Assembly: GCF_900108505.1 (NCBI RefSeq)
Contig: NZ_FNWU01000008.1
Location: 1-64,000, forward strand
Length of the DNA stretch: 64,000 nucleotides
From: Halopenitus malekzadehii
GTDB taxonomy: Archaea; Halobacteriota; Halobacteria; Halobacteriales; Haloferacaceae
Reading direction: 5' to 3'
How positions within the stretch are numbered: the stretch's first letter is position 1; each line of letters begins with the position of its first letter. The position numbers and the translations under genes were made by a program. Of the stretch, positions 44,572 to 52,326 are shown piece after piece. The notes under the pieces were generated by a model. The model was given only the letters and a program-made list of their open reading frames with translations, did no database searches and was not told the origin of the DNA.

Positions 44572-45237
44572 TCACCCCTCGATGTCGGCGGGGACCGTCC
44601 GCGAGCTGTGGATCCAGGTTCGGGTTCGACCGCCGACGCCGACGGACGCGATCGCAACCCAGACGAGCGCGGCGCCCACGGTCGGGAGGACCAGCCAGCC
44701 GACCGCGCTGAGCGTCGCGCCGACCAGCAGTCCGCTGCGAGTGCGCCGACCGCCGAACAGGTCAGTCACGATCGTCCCGACGACCAGGAACCCGAGACCA
44801 CCCAAAAACGAGAGTCCGGCGACGAGAACGGCGGCGGCAAGGTATCCCATCGGCGGGCCGGCGAGTCCGACCCGCGTCAGGAGGTCGTTGGCGTATAAAC
44901 CCGCGAACGCGGCGAGACCGTACGCCGCCAGCCCGTACGGAACCGCGGCTGCCGGCCGGGCCATCGTGTCCTCGATCGCCCGATCGACGAGGTCGCGGCG
45001 ACGAACGATGATCCCTCCACCGAACGCCACGACCAGGAGGAACGACACGGCGGCCCTGATGACCGGCGTCGAAGGATCACCGAGCGCCGGGGCGATCGTC
45101 GCCGGAGCGACCGTCGAGGGATCGGTCCCCGCCGGCGTGATCGGTCGTGCGGCGGCGACGCTCGGCACAGTCGCGAGCGCGATCAGGACGCCGACCGCTC
45201 GCGCCACGTGGGATACCGCCGCGTGGGGTGAACGCAT
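44572..45237 (-). CDS. Membrane protein with five or six helices
   Basis: This 221-residue protein begins MRSPHAAVSHVARAVGVLIALATV, which could be a signal or first helix. Hydrophobic segments follow at about residues 62-76, 97-115, 128-150, 153-168 and 180-198, separated by short charged loops (VRRRDLVDRAIED, DLFGGRRTRSG). It lies just upstream of the small protein gene at 44214 and on the same strand (73 bases between), so the two could be co-expressed. No family is recognised. Confidence 0.6.
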   Translation of the reverse strand: MRSPHAAVSHVARAVGVLIALATVPSVAAARPITPAGTDPSTVAPATIAPALGDPSTPVIRAAVSFLLVVAFGGGIIVRRRDLVDRAIEDTMARPAAAVPYGLAAYGLAAFAGLYANDLLTRVGLAGPPMGYLAAAVLVAGLSFLGGLGFLVVGTIVTDLFGGRRTRSGLLVGATLSAVGWLVLPTVGAALVWVAIASVGVGGRTRTWIHSSRTVPADIEG

Positions 45238-45290
45238 ACCGCGTGCGTGGGGAGTCGGGGTCGAAAAGCTGTCGGCTCGACGAGCGATTT

Positions 45291-45734
45291 ATGCCCGTGT
45301 ACGTTGAACGGTACCACGTGACGGGCGCGCTACACGCCCTCCTCGCCGGCTTAAAACGGGTCGGAAACCGACTGGTCGCGCCGCTGCGCCGCGGCGAGGG
45401 ACCAAACAAGTTCCGGCTCTCGAGCGTCGACACCGCGACTACGACCATCGACGGATCTGTGGGATGGCGCAACCGACCGCCAGCGACGCTCGCGTGCCCC
45501 CAGTGTGACAGCGAGATTTACCAGCGACACGCCCACGACACCATCGACTGTCCGCGGTGTCGCGCGACGTTCGACGGTAACGAGTTCGACGATCTCGAGC
45601 TGATCGCGTTCGAGTGTCCGGTTTGTCGCACCGAGATGCGACACGGAACGCGACATCCGGAGCGGTTCGGGTTCCCCGAGTGGGCGACCTGTGACGCCTG
45701 TCGGTACCACTGGGAGTTCAGACACTCGTACTGA
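45291..45734 (+). CDS. Zinc-ribbon protein, haloarchaeal
   Basis: From the ATG at 45291 the protein is 147 residues. Three or four CxxC pairs (CPQCDSEIY, CPRCRATF, CPVCRTEM and CDACRYHW) form zinc-ribbon knuckles after a basic, amphipathic N-terminus. An alternative GTG at 45318 lies at the TATA spacing (gatttatg near 45288) expected for a leaderless start, and the true start is therefore uncertain. Likely nucleic acid- or protein-binding; the function is unknown. Confidence 0.65.
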   Translation: MPVYVERYHVTGALHALLAGLKRVGNRLVAPLRRGEGPNKFRLSSVDTATTTIDGSVGWRNRPPATLACPQCDSEIYQRHAHDTIDCPRCRATFDGNEFDDLELIAFECPVCRTEMRHGTRHPERFGFPEWATCDACRYHWEFRHSY

Positions 45735-45821
45735 TCGGCCCGCGGAGGAGGCGTATCCGAGGCGGCCGGCCCGCGGGGGAAACGTATTCGGGGTCGGGCG
45801 TCGTTGGTGGAACGAACGACG

Positions 45822-46010
45822 ATGGAGATCACCACCACTGGCGACCCGGTCGCGATCGCACTTGCGGCGTTGGCAGTCGGCCTGTTCGCGGTCGCGCTGA
45901 TCGCGATGTCCACGGACCGCCTGACCGCCGCCGGGATGAGTTTTCTGGCCGCGAGCCTGGTGATCTATCTCCGGGAGAACCGGGTCGCCGACCGGAACGC
46001 CGAGGAGTGA
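45822..46010 (+). CDS. Small two-helix membrane protein
   Basis: This 62-residue protein begins MEITTTGDPVAIALAALAVG. Two hydrophobic segments (about 10-28 and 36-50) and a charged end (RENRVADRNAEE) are visible. Alternative non-ATG starts lie 5-6 codons upstream. It converges with uspA. Confidence 0.55.
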   Translation: MEITTTGDPVAIALAALAVGLFAVALIAMSTDRLTAAGMSFLAASLVIYLRENRVADRNAEE

Positions 46011-46019
46011 CCGGCAGCC

Positions 46020-46460
46020 TCAGTCCTCGACGGACATCCGGTCGGTTATCACCGGCACCGAGGAGGTGCGGACGACCTTGTCCGAGGTGCCGCCGAGTAT
46101 CGCTCGGAACTTGCCCTGGTACGCGCTCCCGAGAACGATGACGTCCATCCCGTTCTCCTCCGCGTAGTCGACGATCTCCTCCGCGGGCGATCCGGTCCGG
46201 ATGGCGGTGGTGCACTCGACGCCCTGCTCGCCGGCCATCCCGCATAGCTCCTCGGTCACCCGCTCGCCGTAGTCCCGGTGTTCCTCGCGGATCTGCTCCT
46301 CATCGTCGCGGATGTAGACCGTTCGCGGCGCGCCCGGCAGGTCGACCACGTACAGCGCGTGGACCGACGCCCCGAGGGCGGCCGCGAGTTCGATTCCGTG
46401 TTCGGCGCCACGCCGCGCTTCGTCGCTCCCGTCGTAGGGGATCAGGATGGTGTCGTACAT
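46020..46460 (-). CDS. Universal stress protein
   Basis: This 146-residue Usp begins MYDTILIPYDGSDEARRGAEHG. ATP-binding elements are GSAYQGKFRAILGGTSDKVVRTSSVPVI, where the usual GxxG(9x)G(S/T) pattern is present with small changes. It is the second Usp gene in the window (the first is at 20495). The upstream AT-rich region (tacgtaaaaataac) includes its promoter. Confidence 0.92.
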   Translation of the reverse strand: MYDTILIPYDGSDEARRGAEHGIELAAALGASVHALYVVDLPGAPRTVYIRDDEEQIREEHRDYGERVTEELCGMAGEQGVECTTAIRTGSPAEEIVDYAEENGMDVIVLGSAYQGKFRAILGGTSDKVVRTSSVPVITDRMSVED

Positions 46461-46764
46461 ACTCGTCCCTCGTTACCGATACTCATATCACGTAAAAATA
46501 ACTTTGGGCGGACGCGGTTATGGGCGGATCCTCGGCGGTCGCCGAACCTCGGATCGATCGGGTACGTCGCCGAACCGATCGGACTCGGGGACTGCAGGGC
46601 GCTCTCATCACGTGGGCGCCGCCGCACACGTTTCATCCCGAAACAGAAAATAACTGTAGATCGACACGTTGTGGATGGAGACGGCGGACGCGGCGAGGGC
46701 CCGGCCGTCCGTTTCCGTCACCGGCGTCACGTATCGTCGACAGCGTCGGCTTTCGTCACCGGCG
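46461..46764. other. Intergenic region upstream of uspA
   Basis: About 304 bases without a gene. AT-rich segments near 46488-46506 and 46640-46652 are likely promoter elements for the minus-strand uspA. No repeats or RNA are seen. Confidence 0.5.
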
Positions 46765-48024
46765 TCACGCCTCGTCGTCGGGGTTCGCTGCGGTCTCGGC
46801 TCCGGCCGCGTCGGCGAGGAGGTCCGCAACCGGGTCGGCGTCCCCGCCGATCACCGCCCGACCGAGTAGCCGACCGCCGATGACGGTCGGCGTAATGACG
46901 CGGTCGGCTCCCACGTTCTCGAGCTTGTCGACGTGTCGGCGGTCGGTCGCCGCCGCAACGATCCGAACGTCGGGATTCGCCTGTCGGGCCGCGAGGACGG
47001 CCAACACGTCGCTGGCGTCGTCCTCCGTGGCGACGACGACGCCGGCGGCGTCGGCGATCCGGGCGCCGCGGAGCGCCTCGGCATCGGTCGGGTCCGCGGT
47101 CACCACGTTGATCCCGTTCTCGCGGAGCCCGGCGGCCGTCTCCGTGTCGGCCGTCACCACCACGAGGTCGGTCGTGCCGTGCAGTTCCTCCAGGAGCGGT
47201 TCGGTGACGTCGCCGTGGCCGAGGACCAGCACGTGGTCCTCGAGCAGCGAGAGTTCGGATGCGTTCATGTTTCCGAATGCGCTCGATATCCGCGATTCGA
47301 TCGCCGGAATGAGCAGCGATCCCGTCGCGACGGTGAACGAGCCGGTCCCGAGCACGATGACCGACAGCGTGAACAGCTTGGTGAGCTGCGTCGTCGGCGT
47401 CGCGTCGCCGTAGCCGACGGTGGTTCCGGTGACGACGATGTAGTAGACGGCGTCGGTGGTCGACTCGACGCCCACGAACTCCTCGCGCAACGCGTAGGTC
47501 CCGACGGTGCCGTAGATCTGGACGGCCAGGAACGCAACCAGCGCCGCGGTCTGGAACGCGGTGAGATCGAGCGCCCGGTCGAACTCCTCGCGGTTCACGA
47601 GCACGTGACCGACCGCGACCGTGGCCGCCGCGAACAGCGGGACGTCGGTGGGGTCGGCCGTCAACAGCGGCAACAACGCCGCGAGCGGGAGCGCGAGGAC
47701 CGCACCGTACCACGCGAGCCGGAGGCGCCGCCGGAGCCCGACGGTCACGGCCCCGATCAGGAAGGCGAAGAAGACGCCGTAGAGCCGGACGAGCCCGGTC
47801 GCGCCGGGGAAGAGGCCGCCGAGCGGTCCCGCCAGGGTGACCGTCGTCGCGCTCAGGTCCGACAGGCCGGTGATGAAGGCGAGGACCGCGACCGCCGCCG
47901 ACAACACGACCGACGTCTTCGGGCCCGAGGCGGCCGCCCACTCGACCAGCCGGACCCGCTCGGGATGCTCGAACAGCTCGTCGACCGCGGGCTCGGGCCG
48001 TCGATCGCGTTGGTCACCCGACAC
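46765..48024 (-). CDS. Potassium channel with TrkA-N (RCK) domain
   Basis: This is a 419-residue ion channel. Several N-terminal helices (about residues 25-150) precede a two-helix pore with the selectivity filter TVGYGD (about residues 202-207, VTGTTVGYGDATP). A C-terminal NAD(H)-binding RCK/TrkA-N domain follows, DHVLVLGHGDVTEPLLEEL and EDDASDVLAVLAARQANPDVRIVA. K+ handling is basic to haloarchaeal osmotic balance. The start chosen is GTG 48024 (VSGDQRDRR) because a TATA-like ATAAAA (48048-48053) sits 26 bases upstream and homologs start near here; a longer reading from the ATG at 48102 exists. It is divergent from the second BCCT gene. Confidence 0.88.
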   Translation of the reverse strand: MSGDQRDRRPEPAVDELFEHPERVRLVEWAAASGPKTSVVLSAAVAVLAFITGLSDLSATTVTLAGPLGGLFPGATGLVRLYGVFFAFLIGAVTVGLRRRLRLAWYGAVLALPLAALLPLLTADPTDVPLFAAATVAVGHVLVNREEFDRALDLTAFQTAALVAFLAVQIYGTVGTYALREEFVGVESTTDAVYYIVVTGTTVGYGDATPTTQLTKLFTLSVIVLGTGSFTVATGSLLIPAIESRISSAFGNMNASELSLLEDHVLVLGHGDVTEPLLEELHGTTDLVVVTADTETAAGLRENGINVVTADPTDAEALRGARIADAAGVVVATEDDASDVLAVLAARQANPDVRIVAAATDRRHVDKLENVGADRVITPTVIGGRLLGRAVIGGDADPVADLLADAAGAETAANPDDEA

Positions 48025-48047
48025 GAACGGCGATACGGGCGTTCGGG

Positions 48048-48053
48048 ATAAAA
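48048..48053 (-). promoter_or_regulatory. TATA-like box of the potassium channel gene
   Basis: On the minus strand it reads TTTTAT and lies about 26 bases before GTG 48024, typical for a leaderless transcript. Confidence 0.5.
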
Positions 48054-48205
48054 GGGTATGCCACAAATTGACAACCTCATTCGGTCGTTCGGCTTCCGAC
48101 ATCGGCACCGGTTCCGTCGCCGACGCCGGTGAGACACGACTGGAGCCGACGAGGCGCGACCGGTACTGACGATACGCCTTTACCGCGGGCCGCATACATT
48201 GTACT

Positions 48206-50251
48206 ATGTCAACGAGGGACACTCTCGTCGAGCGTGCCCTCCGGGCGACGCTGGTCCCCGTCTTCGTGCTCTCGGGGATCGTCGTGGTCTCCGGGTTCTT
48301 CTTCCCGTGGGTCGTCGGATCGGTGGTGTCCGGTCGGGGCTGGGTCGTCGTCGCGTTGGTCTTCTTCGGGACCGGCCTCTCCTGGCTCGCGCTGCTGCCG
48401 GCGCGGGCCGACGACGCCCCGGGAGCGGACGCCGCCGCCGCGCAGGACCCCACCGTGCGTCGGCTTCTGTACATCCGCCACGGCCGGTTCCGCCCGGTCG
48501 TCCTCCCGTTCGTCGAGCGACAGGACCGGATCGTCTTTTGGGTCCCGATCATCGGGACGCTCGCCTTCTTTCTGGCCTGGATCGGGGCCCCGAACGCGAC
48601 CGGCGCGGCGGTCGAGGCCGTGACCGGGTTCGTGTTCACGGACCTGGCGTGGCTCTTTCTCGCGACGGTCTTTCTGTCCGTCCTGTTCTGTGCGGCTCTC
48701 GTCGTCGGGCCCTGGGGGAGCGTTCGGCTCGGGGGCGCCGACGCCGAGCCCTCCTACACCTATCCGACGTACTTCGCGCTGTTTTTCGCCGCGGGGATCG
48801 CGGCCGGAATCGTCTTCTGGGGCCCCGCCGAGTCGCTGTTCCACTACCGGACGCCGCCGCCGTACTTCGACGCGGCGCCGCGGTCGGCCGCGGCCATCGA
48901 CGGCGCGCTCGCGTACGCGCTGTTCCACTGGGGCGTTTCGGCCTGGAGCACCTACCTCGTGGTCGGGCTCCCGATCGCGTACTTCGTCCACGACCGGGGC
49001 GCGCCGCTGCGCGTCTCCACGGTTCTCGCGCCGTTCGTGGGGCTCGACCGGCTCGACTCGTGGTGGGCCCGCGCCGTCGACGTCCTCGCCGTCTTCGCCA
49101 CCGTCGGCGGCGTCGGCACGTCGATCGCGTTCGTCGGCCGACAGTTCCTGGTCGGGATCGAGTACCAGTGGGACGTCATCACGGGCGCGTTCGGTCCGAT
49201 CGCGCTGGTCGTCGGGCTGACCGCGACCGCCGTGATCGCGGCCGCGACCGGCGTGCACCGCGGGATCCGTCGGCTCTCGGGAGTAACGATCGCCCTCTTC
49301 GCCGCGTTCGTCCTCGTGCTCCTGGCGGTGGGACCCCGGTCGTTCGTGCTCGAACGGGGCGGCCGTGCGCTCGGGATCTACGTCGTCGAGTTCGTCCCGT
49401 TGAGCCTGTTTCGGGACGGCGGCTGGGTCGTCGACTGGACGGTCTGGAACTGGGCATGGTGGTTCTCGTGGGCCCCCTTCGCCGGCCTCTTCCTCGCGGC
49501 CGTCTCGCGGGGGCGGACGGTGCGAACGGTCACCGTCACCGCGGTCGGCGCGACCGCGCTCGCCTCGATGACCTGGTTCCTCGTGATGGGTGGTACCACC
49601 CTCGCGCTCCAGCACGCCGGGCGTGCGAACGTCCTCAACGCCGTCGATGCCTACGGCGGCTCCGAGGCGGTCGCCGGGTTCCCCATCCTTGCCGCGCTCC
49701 CGATGAGCCGGCTGCTGCTGTTGGCGTTTTTGGCGCTGATCGTTGTCTTCATCGCGACCTCGGCCGCGGTCTCCACGCTCGTCGTCTCGGTGCTCGCGAC
49801 GAAGCGGGGGCACGCGCCCACGACCGGGAGCATCGTCCTGTGGGGGGTCATCCAGGGCGTCGTCGCCGCTGCGGTCCTCCTGCTCGGCAACGCCCAGGCG
49901 CTGCAGGACGTTGCGGTGCTGGCGGGCGCTCCCGTCGCGGTCCTCGCGGTCGCCGCGATGGGGGGCCTGGCGGCGACGTTCCGCCGCGACGAGCGCGGCC
50001 ACCGGTCGGTGGTCGGCGAGCTTCGCCACGCACTCGAGCGCCGGGAGATCACGCTCGTCCCGGAACGGCCGGATCTGCACGATATGGGGTCGTCCGGACC
50101 CGCCGGACGCGATCGATCGGACCCGGCGAGCGACGGGACCGAGGACGGGATGGAGGACGCGGAGAACGGCGGGACGAACACGGAGAACCGCAGGACGAAC
50201 GCGAGAATCGACGACGAAAGCGCTGCGGGTAACCGGTCCGACCGAGAGTGA
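48206..50251 (+). CDS. BCCT-family transporter, second, with N-terminal extension
   Basis: This is a 681-residue transporter. The BCCT core includes FAAGIAAGIVFWGPAESLFHY, YALFHWGVSAWSTYLVVGLPIAYF, WNWAWWFSWAPFAGLFLAAVSRGRTVR and FIATSAAVSTLVV. Two extra helices at the N-terminus (about residues 15-65) precede the core. A disordered acidic C-terminal tail rich in Gly/Asn/Arg completes it. It differs clearly from the BCCT at 42375, with about 94 more residues. A choline/betaine-type substrate is inferred. It is transcribed toward the ETF genes, which are on the opposite strand, so it does not form an operon with them. Confidence 0.88.
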   Translation: MSTRDTLVERALRATLVPVFVLSGIVVVSGFFFPWVVGSVVSGRGWVVVALVFFGTGLSWLALLPARADDAPGADAAAAQDPTVRRLLYIRHGRFRPVVLPFVERQDRIVFWVPIIGTLAFFLAWIGAPNATGAAVEAVTGFVFTDLAWLFLATVFLSVLFCAALVVGPWGSVRLGGADAEPSYTYPTYFALFFAAGIAAGIVFWGPAESLFHYRTPPPYFDAAPRSAAAIDGALAYALFHWGVSAWSTYLVVGLPIAYFVHDRGAPLRVSTVLAPFVGLDRLDSWWARAVDVLAVFATVGGVGTSIAFVGRQFLVGIEYQWDVITGAFGPIALVVGLTATAVIAAATGVHRGIRRLSGVTIALFAAFVLVLLAVGPRSFVLERGGRALGIYVVEFVPLSLFRDGGWVVDWTVWNWAWWFSWAPFAGLFLAAVSRGRTVRTVTVTAVGATALASMTWFLVMGGTTLALQHAGRANVLNAVDAYGGSEAVAGFPILAALPMSRLLLLAFLALIVVFIATSAAVSTLVVSVLATKRGHAPTTGSIVLWGVIQGVVAAAVLLLGNAQALQDVAVLAGAPVAVLAVAAMGGLAATFRRDERGHRSVVGELRHALERREITLVPERPDLHDMGSSGPAGRDRSDPASDGTEDGMEDAENGGTNTENRRTNARIDDESAAGNRSDRE

Positions 50252-50332
50252 TCCGCGATCAGCACTCCCGAACGAGTCCGGATCGCCGGACGGTGATCGG
50301 GAAATCGATCGCGGTCACTGCGGCCTCTGTGG

Positions 50333-51400
50333 TCACTGCGCGTCGCGGATCGCCTCGTTGAGCGCCGGCACGACCTCGTGGAGGTCGGCGATGACGGCGT
50401 ACTCGGCCTTCTGGATGATCGCGGCCTCGGGGTCGGTGTTGATCGCGAGGATGGTGTCGGCCCCCTTGCAGCCGACCATGTGCTGCACCGCGCCGCTGAT
50501 CCCGCAGGCGATGTAGAGGGTGGGCGAGATCTTCGCGCCGGTCTGGCCGACCTGGTCGTCGTGCGGGCGCCACCCCTCGTTGACGGCGGCGCGGGAGGCA
50601 CCGACCGCCCCACCGAGGAGGTCGGCGAGCTCCTCGAGTTCGTCGTAGCCCTCAGGTCCGCCGACGCCGCGGCCGCCGCTCACGACGACCCGGGCTTCGC
50701 CCAGCGGGACGCCCTCCTCGTCGGACTCCTCGTAACGGTCCACCTGCACGCGGAGGTGTTCGTCCGCGAGGTCGGGCGTGACCGCGTGGACGGACGGGTC
50801 GGCGGGGTCGGCGGCCGGTTCGAAGCCGACCTCGTGTTCGGCTGCGGTGAGCAGCTTCGGGTCGCCGCCGAGGAGCGCCTCCTCGATGAGCGTGCCACCC
50901 CACCGCTGGCGAGTGAGCGCGTAGCTGCCGTCCGCGTCCGGGAGTTCGACCGTGTCGCCGCCGACGTCGGCATCCGCGTCGACGGACTCGACGGCCAGAC
51001 AGTTGGCCGCCATCGACTGCCCGCGGCTCGCGGCGACCCGGGAGAGAACCTCCTGGCCGCGGTCGCTGCCGGGCGCCACGACCGCGTCCGGATCGCGGTC
51101 CGCGACGACCGCCTCGACCCCCGCGGCGTACGCTTCGGGCGCGTAGGCGTCGAGACGGTCGTGGGAAACGACGTGAACGTCGCCCACGCCGTACTCGCCG
51201 AGATCGTCGGCGATGGCGTCGCCGATCGATCCGCCGGCGTCGCCGCCCGCACCGGCGCCCTCGCCCGGACCGGCGACGTCGAAGACGACCGCCTCGAGCG
51301 GTTCGTCGGTCCGGTCCGCGACGTCCCGGGCGAGCGTGACCGCCTCCAGCGACGACTCGGTGGGGGCGTCGCCGTCGGTCTCGACGATCGCGAGGACCAT
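50333..51400 (-). CDS. etfA: Electron transfer flavoprotein subunit alpha
   Basis: This 355-residue FAD-binding subunit begins MVLAIVETDGDAPTESSLEAV. The C-terminal FAD motif GQTGAKISPTLYIACGISGAVQHMVG and IQKAEYAVIADLHEVVPALNEAI match EtfA. ETF takes electrons from flavin dehydrogenases and passes them to the respiratory chain. The ATG at 51400 sits directly after the etfB stop, so the genes are translationally coupled. Immediately upstream lies a dimethylglycine/sarcosine dehydrogenase-like gene. Confidence 0.93.
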   Translation of the reverse strand: MVLAIVETDGDAPTESSLEAVTLARDVADRTDEPLEAVVFDVAGPGEGAGAGGDAGGSIGDAIADDLGEYGVGDVHVVSHDRLDAYAPEAYAAGVEAVVADRDPDAVVAPGSDRGQEVLSRVAASRGQSMAANCLAVESVDADADVGGDTVELPDADGSYALTRQRWGGTLIEEALLGGDPKLLTAAEHEVGFEPAADPADPSVHAVTPDLADEHLRVQVDRYEESDEEGVPLGEARVVVSGGRGVGGPEGYDELEELADLLGGAVGASRAAVNEGWRPHDDQVGQTGAKISPTLYIACGISGAVQHMVGCKGADTILAINTDPEAAIIQKAEYAVIADLHEVVPALNEAIRDAQ

Positions 51401-52162
51401 CTACAGCACCTCCACGTCGTCCCGCAGCACCTCGAGGACGTCGTCGGCGGCGTCGGCACTCTCGCCGAGTATCTCCGCGGCGCCCTCGTCGTCGTCGGGG
51501 GATTCCAGCCTGACCATCTCGAGGCAGTCGGCGCCGGCGGGCTCGGGGGTCGCCGACGCGACCTCCTGTTTGCGGGCCCGCATCTTCGAGCGCATCGAGG
51601 GATACCGCGGCTCGTTGAGCCCCTCCTTGACGGCGATCACCGCCGGGAGGTCGACCTCGTAGACCTCCTCGCCGCCCGCCACCTCGCGCTTGGCGATCGC
51701 GGTGCCGTCCTCGACGTCCAGCGACTTGATCCCGGCCACGAACGGGCGGTCGAGCCGGCTGGCCAGGTGGGTGCCGACCTGGTAGTTCGCGGCGTCGGCC
51801 GACTCGTTGCCGACGAGCAGGACGTCGAAGTCGGTCTCCGCCTCGGCGACGTAGTCGGCGATCGCGGTCGCGGTGTCGACCGGGCCCCACTCCCCGTCGC
51901 CGGTCTCGAGCAGGGTGGCCTCGTCGGCCCCCATCGCCAGGGCGGTCCGAAGCTGTTCGTCGGCCTCCTCGGGGCCGAGGGTGAGCGCCGTCGCGGTCCC
52001 GTCGCGATTCTCCGCGATCCGGACCGCCTCCTCGAGGGCGCACTCCTCGTGCGGGCTCATCGTGAACCCGAGGGTGCTCGTGTCGATCCCCCGCTGGTCG
52101 TCGGTCAATACGATCTTCGCGCCGGTGTCCGGCACGCGTTTGACGCAGGCGAGTGTGTTCAT
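51401..52162 (-). CDS. etfB: Electron transfer flavoprotein subunit beta
   Basis: This 253-residue partner subunit begins MNTLACVKRVPDTGAKIVLTDD. NESADAANYQVGTHLASRL and ALTLGPEEADEQLRTALAMGADEATLLE match EtfB. It lies on the minus strand 164 bases after the DMG dehydrogenase-like gene and directly abuts etfA. The adjacency suggests the ETF serves that dehydrogenase (inference). Confidence 0.93.
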   Translation of the reverse strand: MNTLACVKRVPDTGAKIVLTDDQRGIDTSTLGFTMSPHEECALEEAVRIAENRDGTATALTLGPEEADEQLRTALAMGADEATLLETGDGEWGPVDTATAIADYVAEAETDFDVLLVGNESADAANYQVGTHLASRLDRPFVAGIKSLDVEDGTAIAKREVAGGEEVYEVDLPAVIAVKEGLNEPRYPSMRSKMRARKQEVASATPEPAGADCLEMVRLESPDDDEGAAEILGESADAADDVLEVLRDDVEVL

Positions 52163-52326
52163 GCGTGGTGGGTGTGATGGTGGTCGTGTGTGGTAGCCGT
52201 GGATGGTCGGCGGAGCGGTCGATCGAGGCGGGGCTCGGCCGGGATGATCGCATCCGGCCGGGTCGGACCGGTCGCAGTCAGCCGGGTGACCGCGTCCGGC
52301 CGGACTGCCCCGATCCCGCAGCTTCG

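Noticed and set aside
46933-48051. Long plus-strand ORF opposite the potassium channel
   Set aside because: Composition is dominated by Arg/Glu/Asp and mirrors the real gene on the minus strand, which has a clear selectivity filter.
50378-52177. 600-codon plus-strand ORF
   Set aside because: Complement of etfA and etfB, with no recognisable domain.
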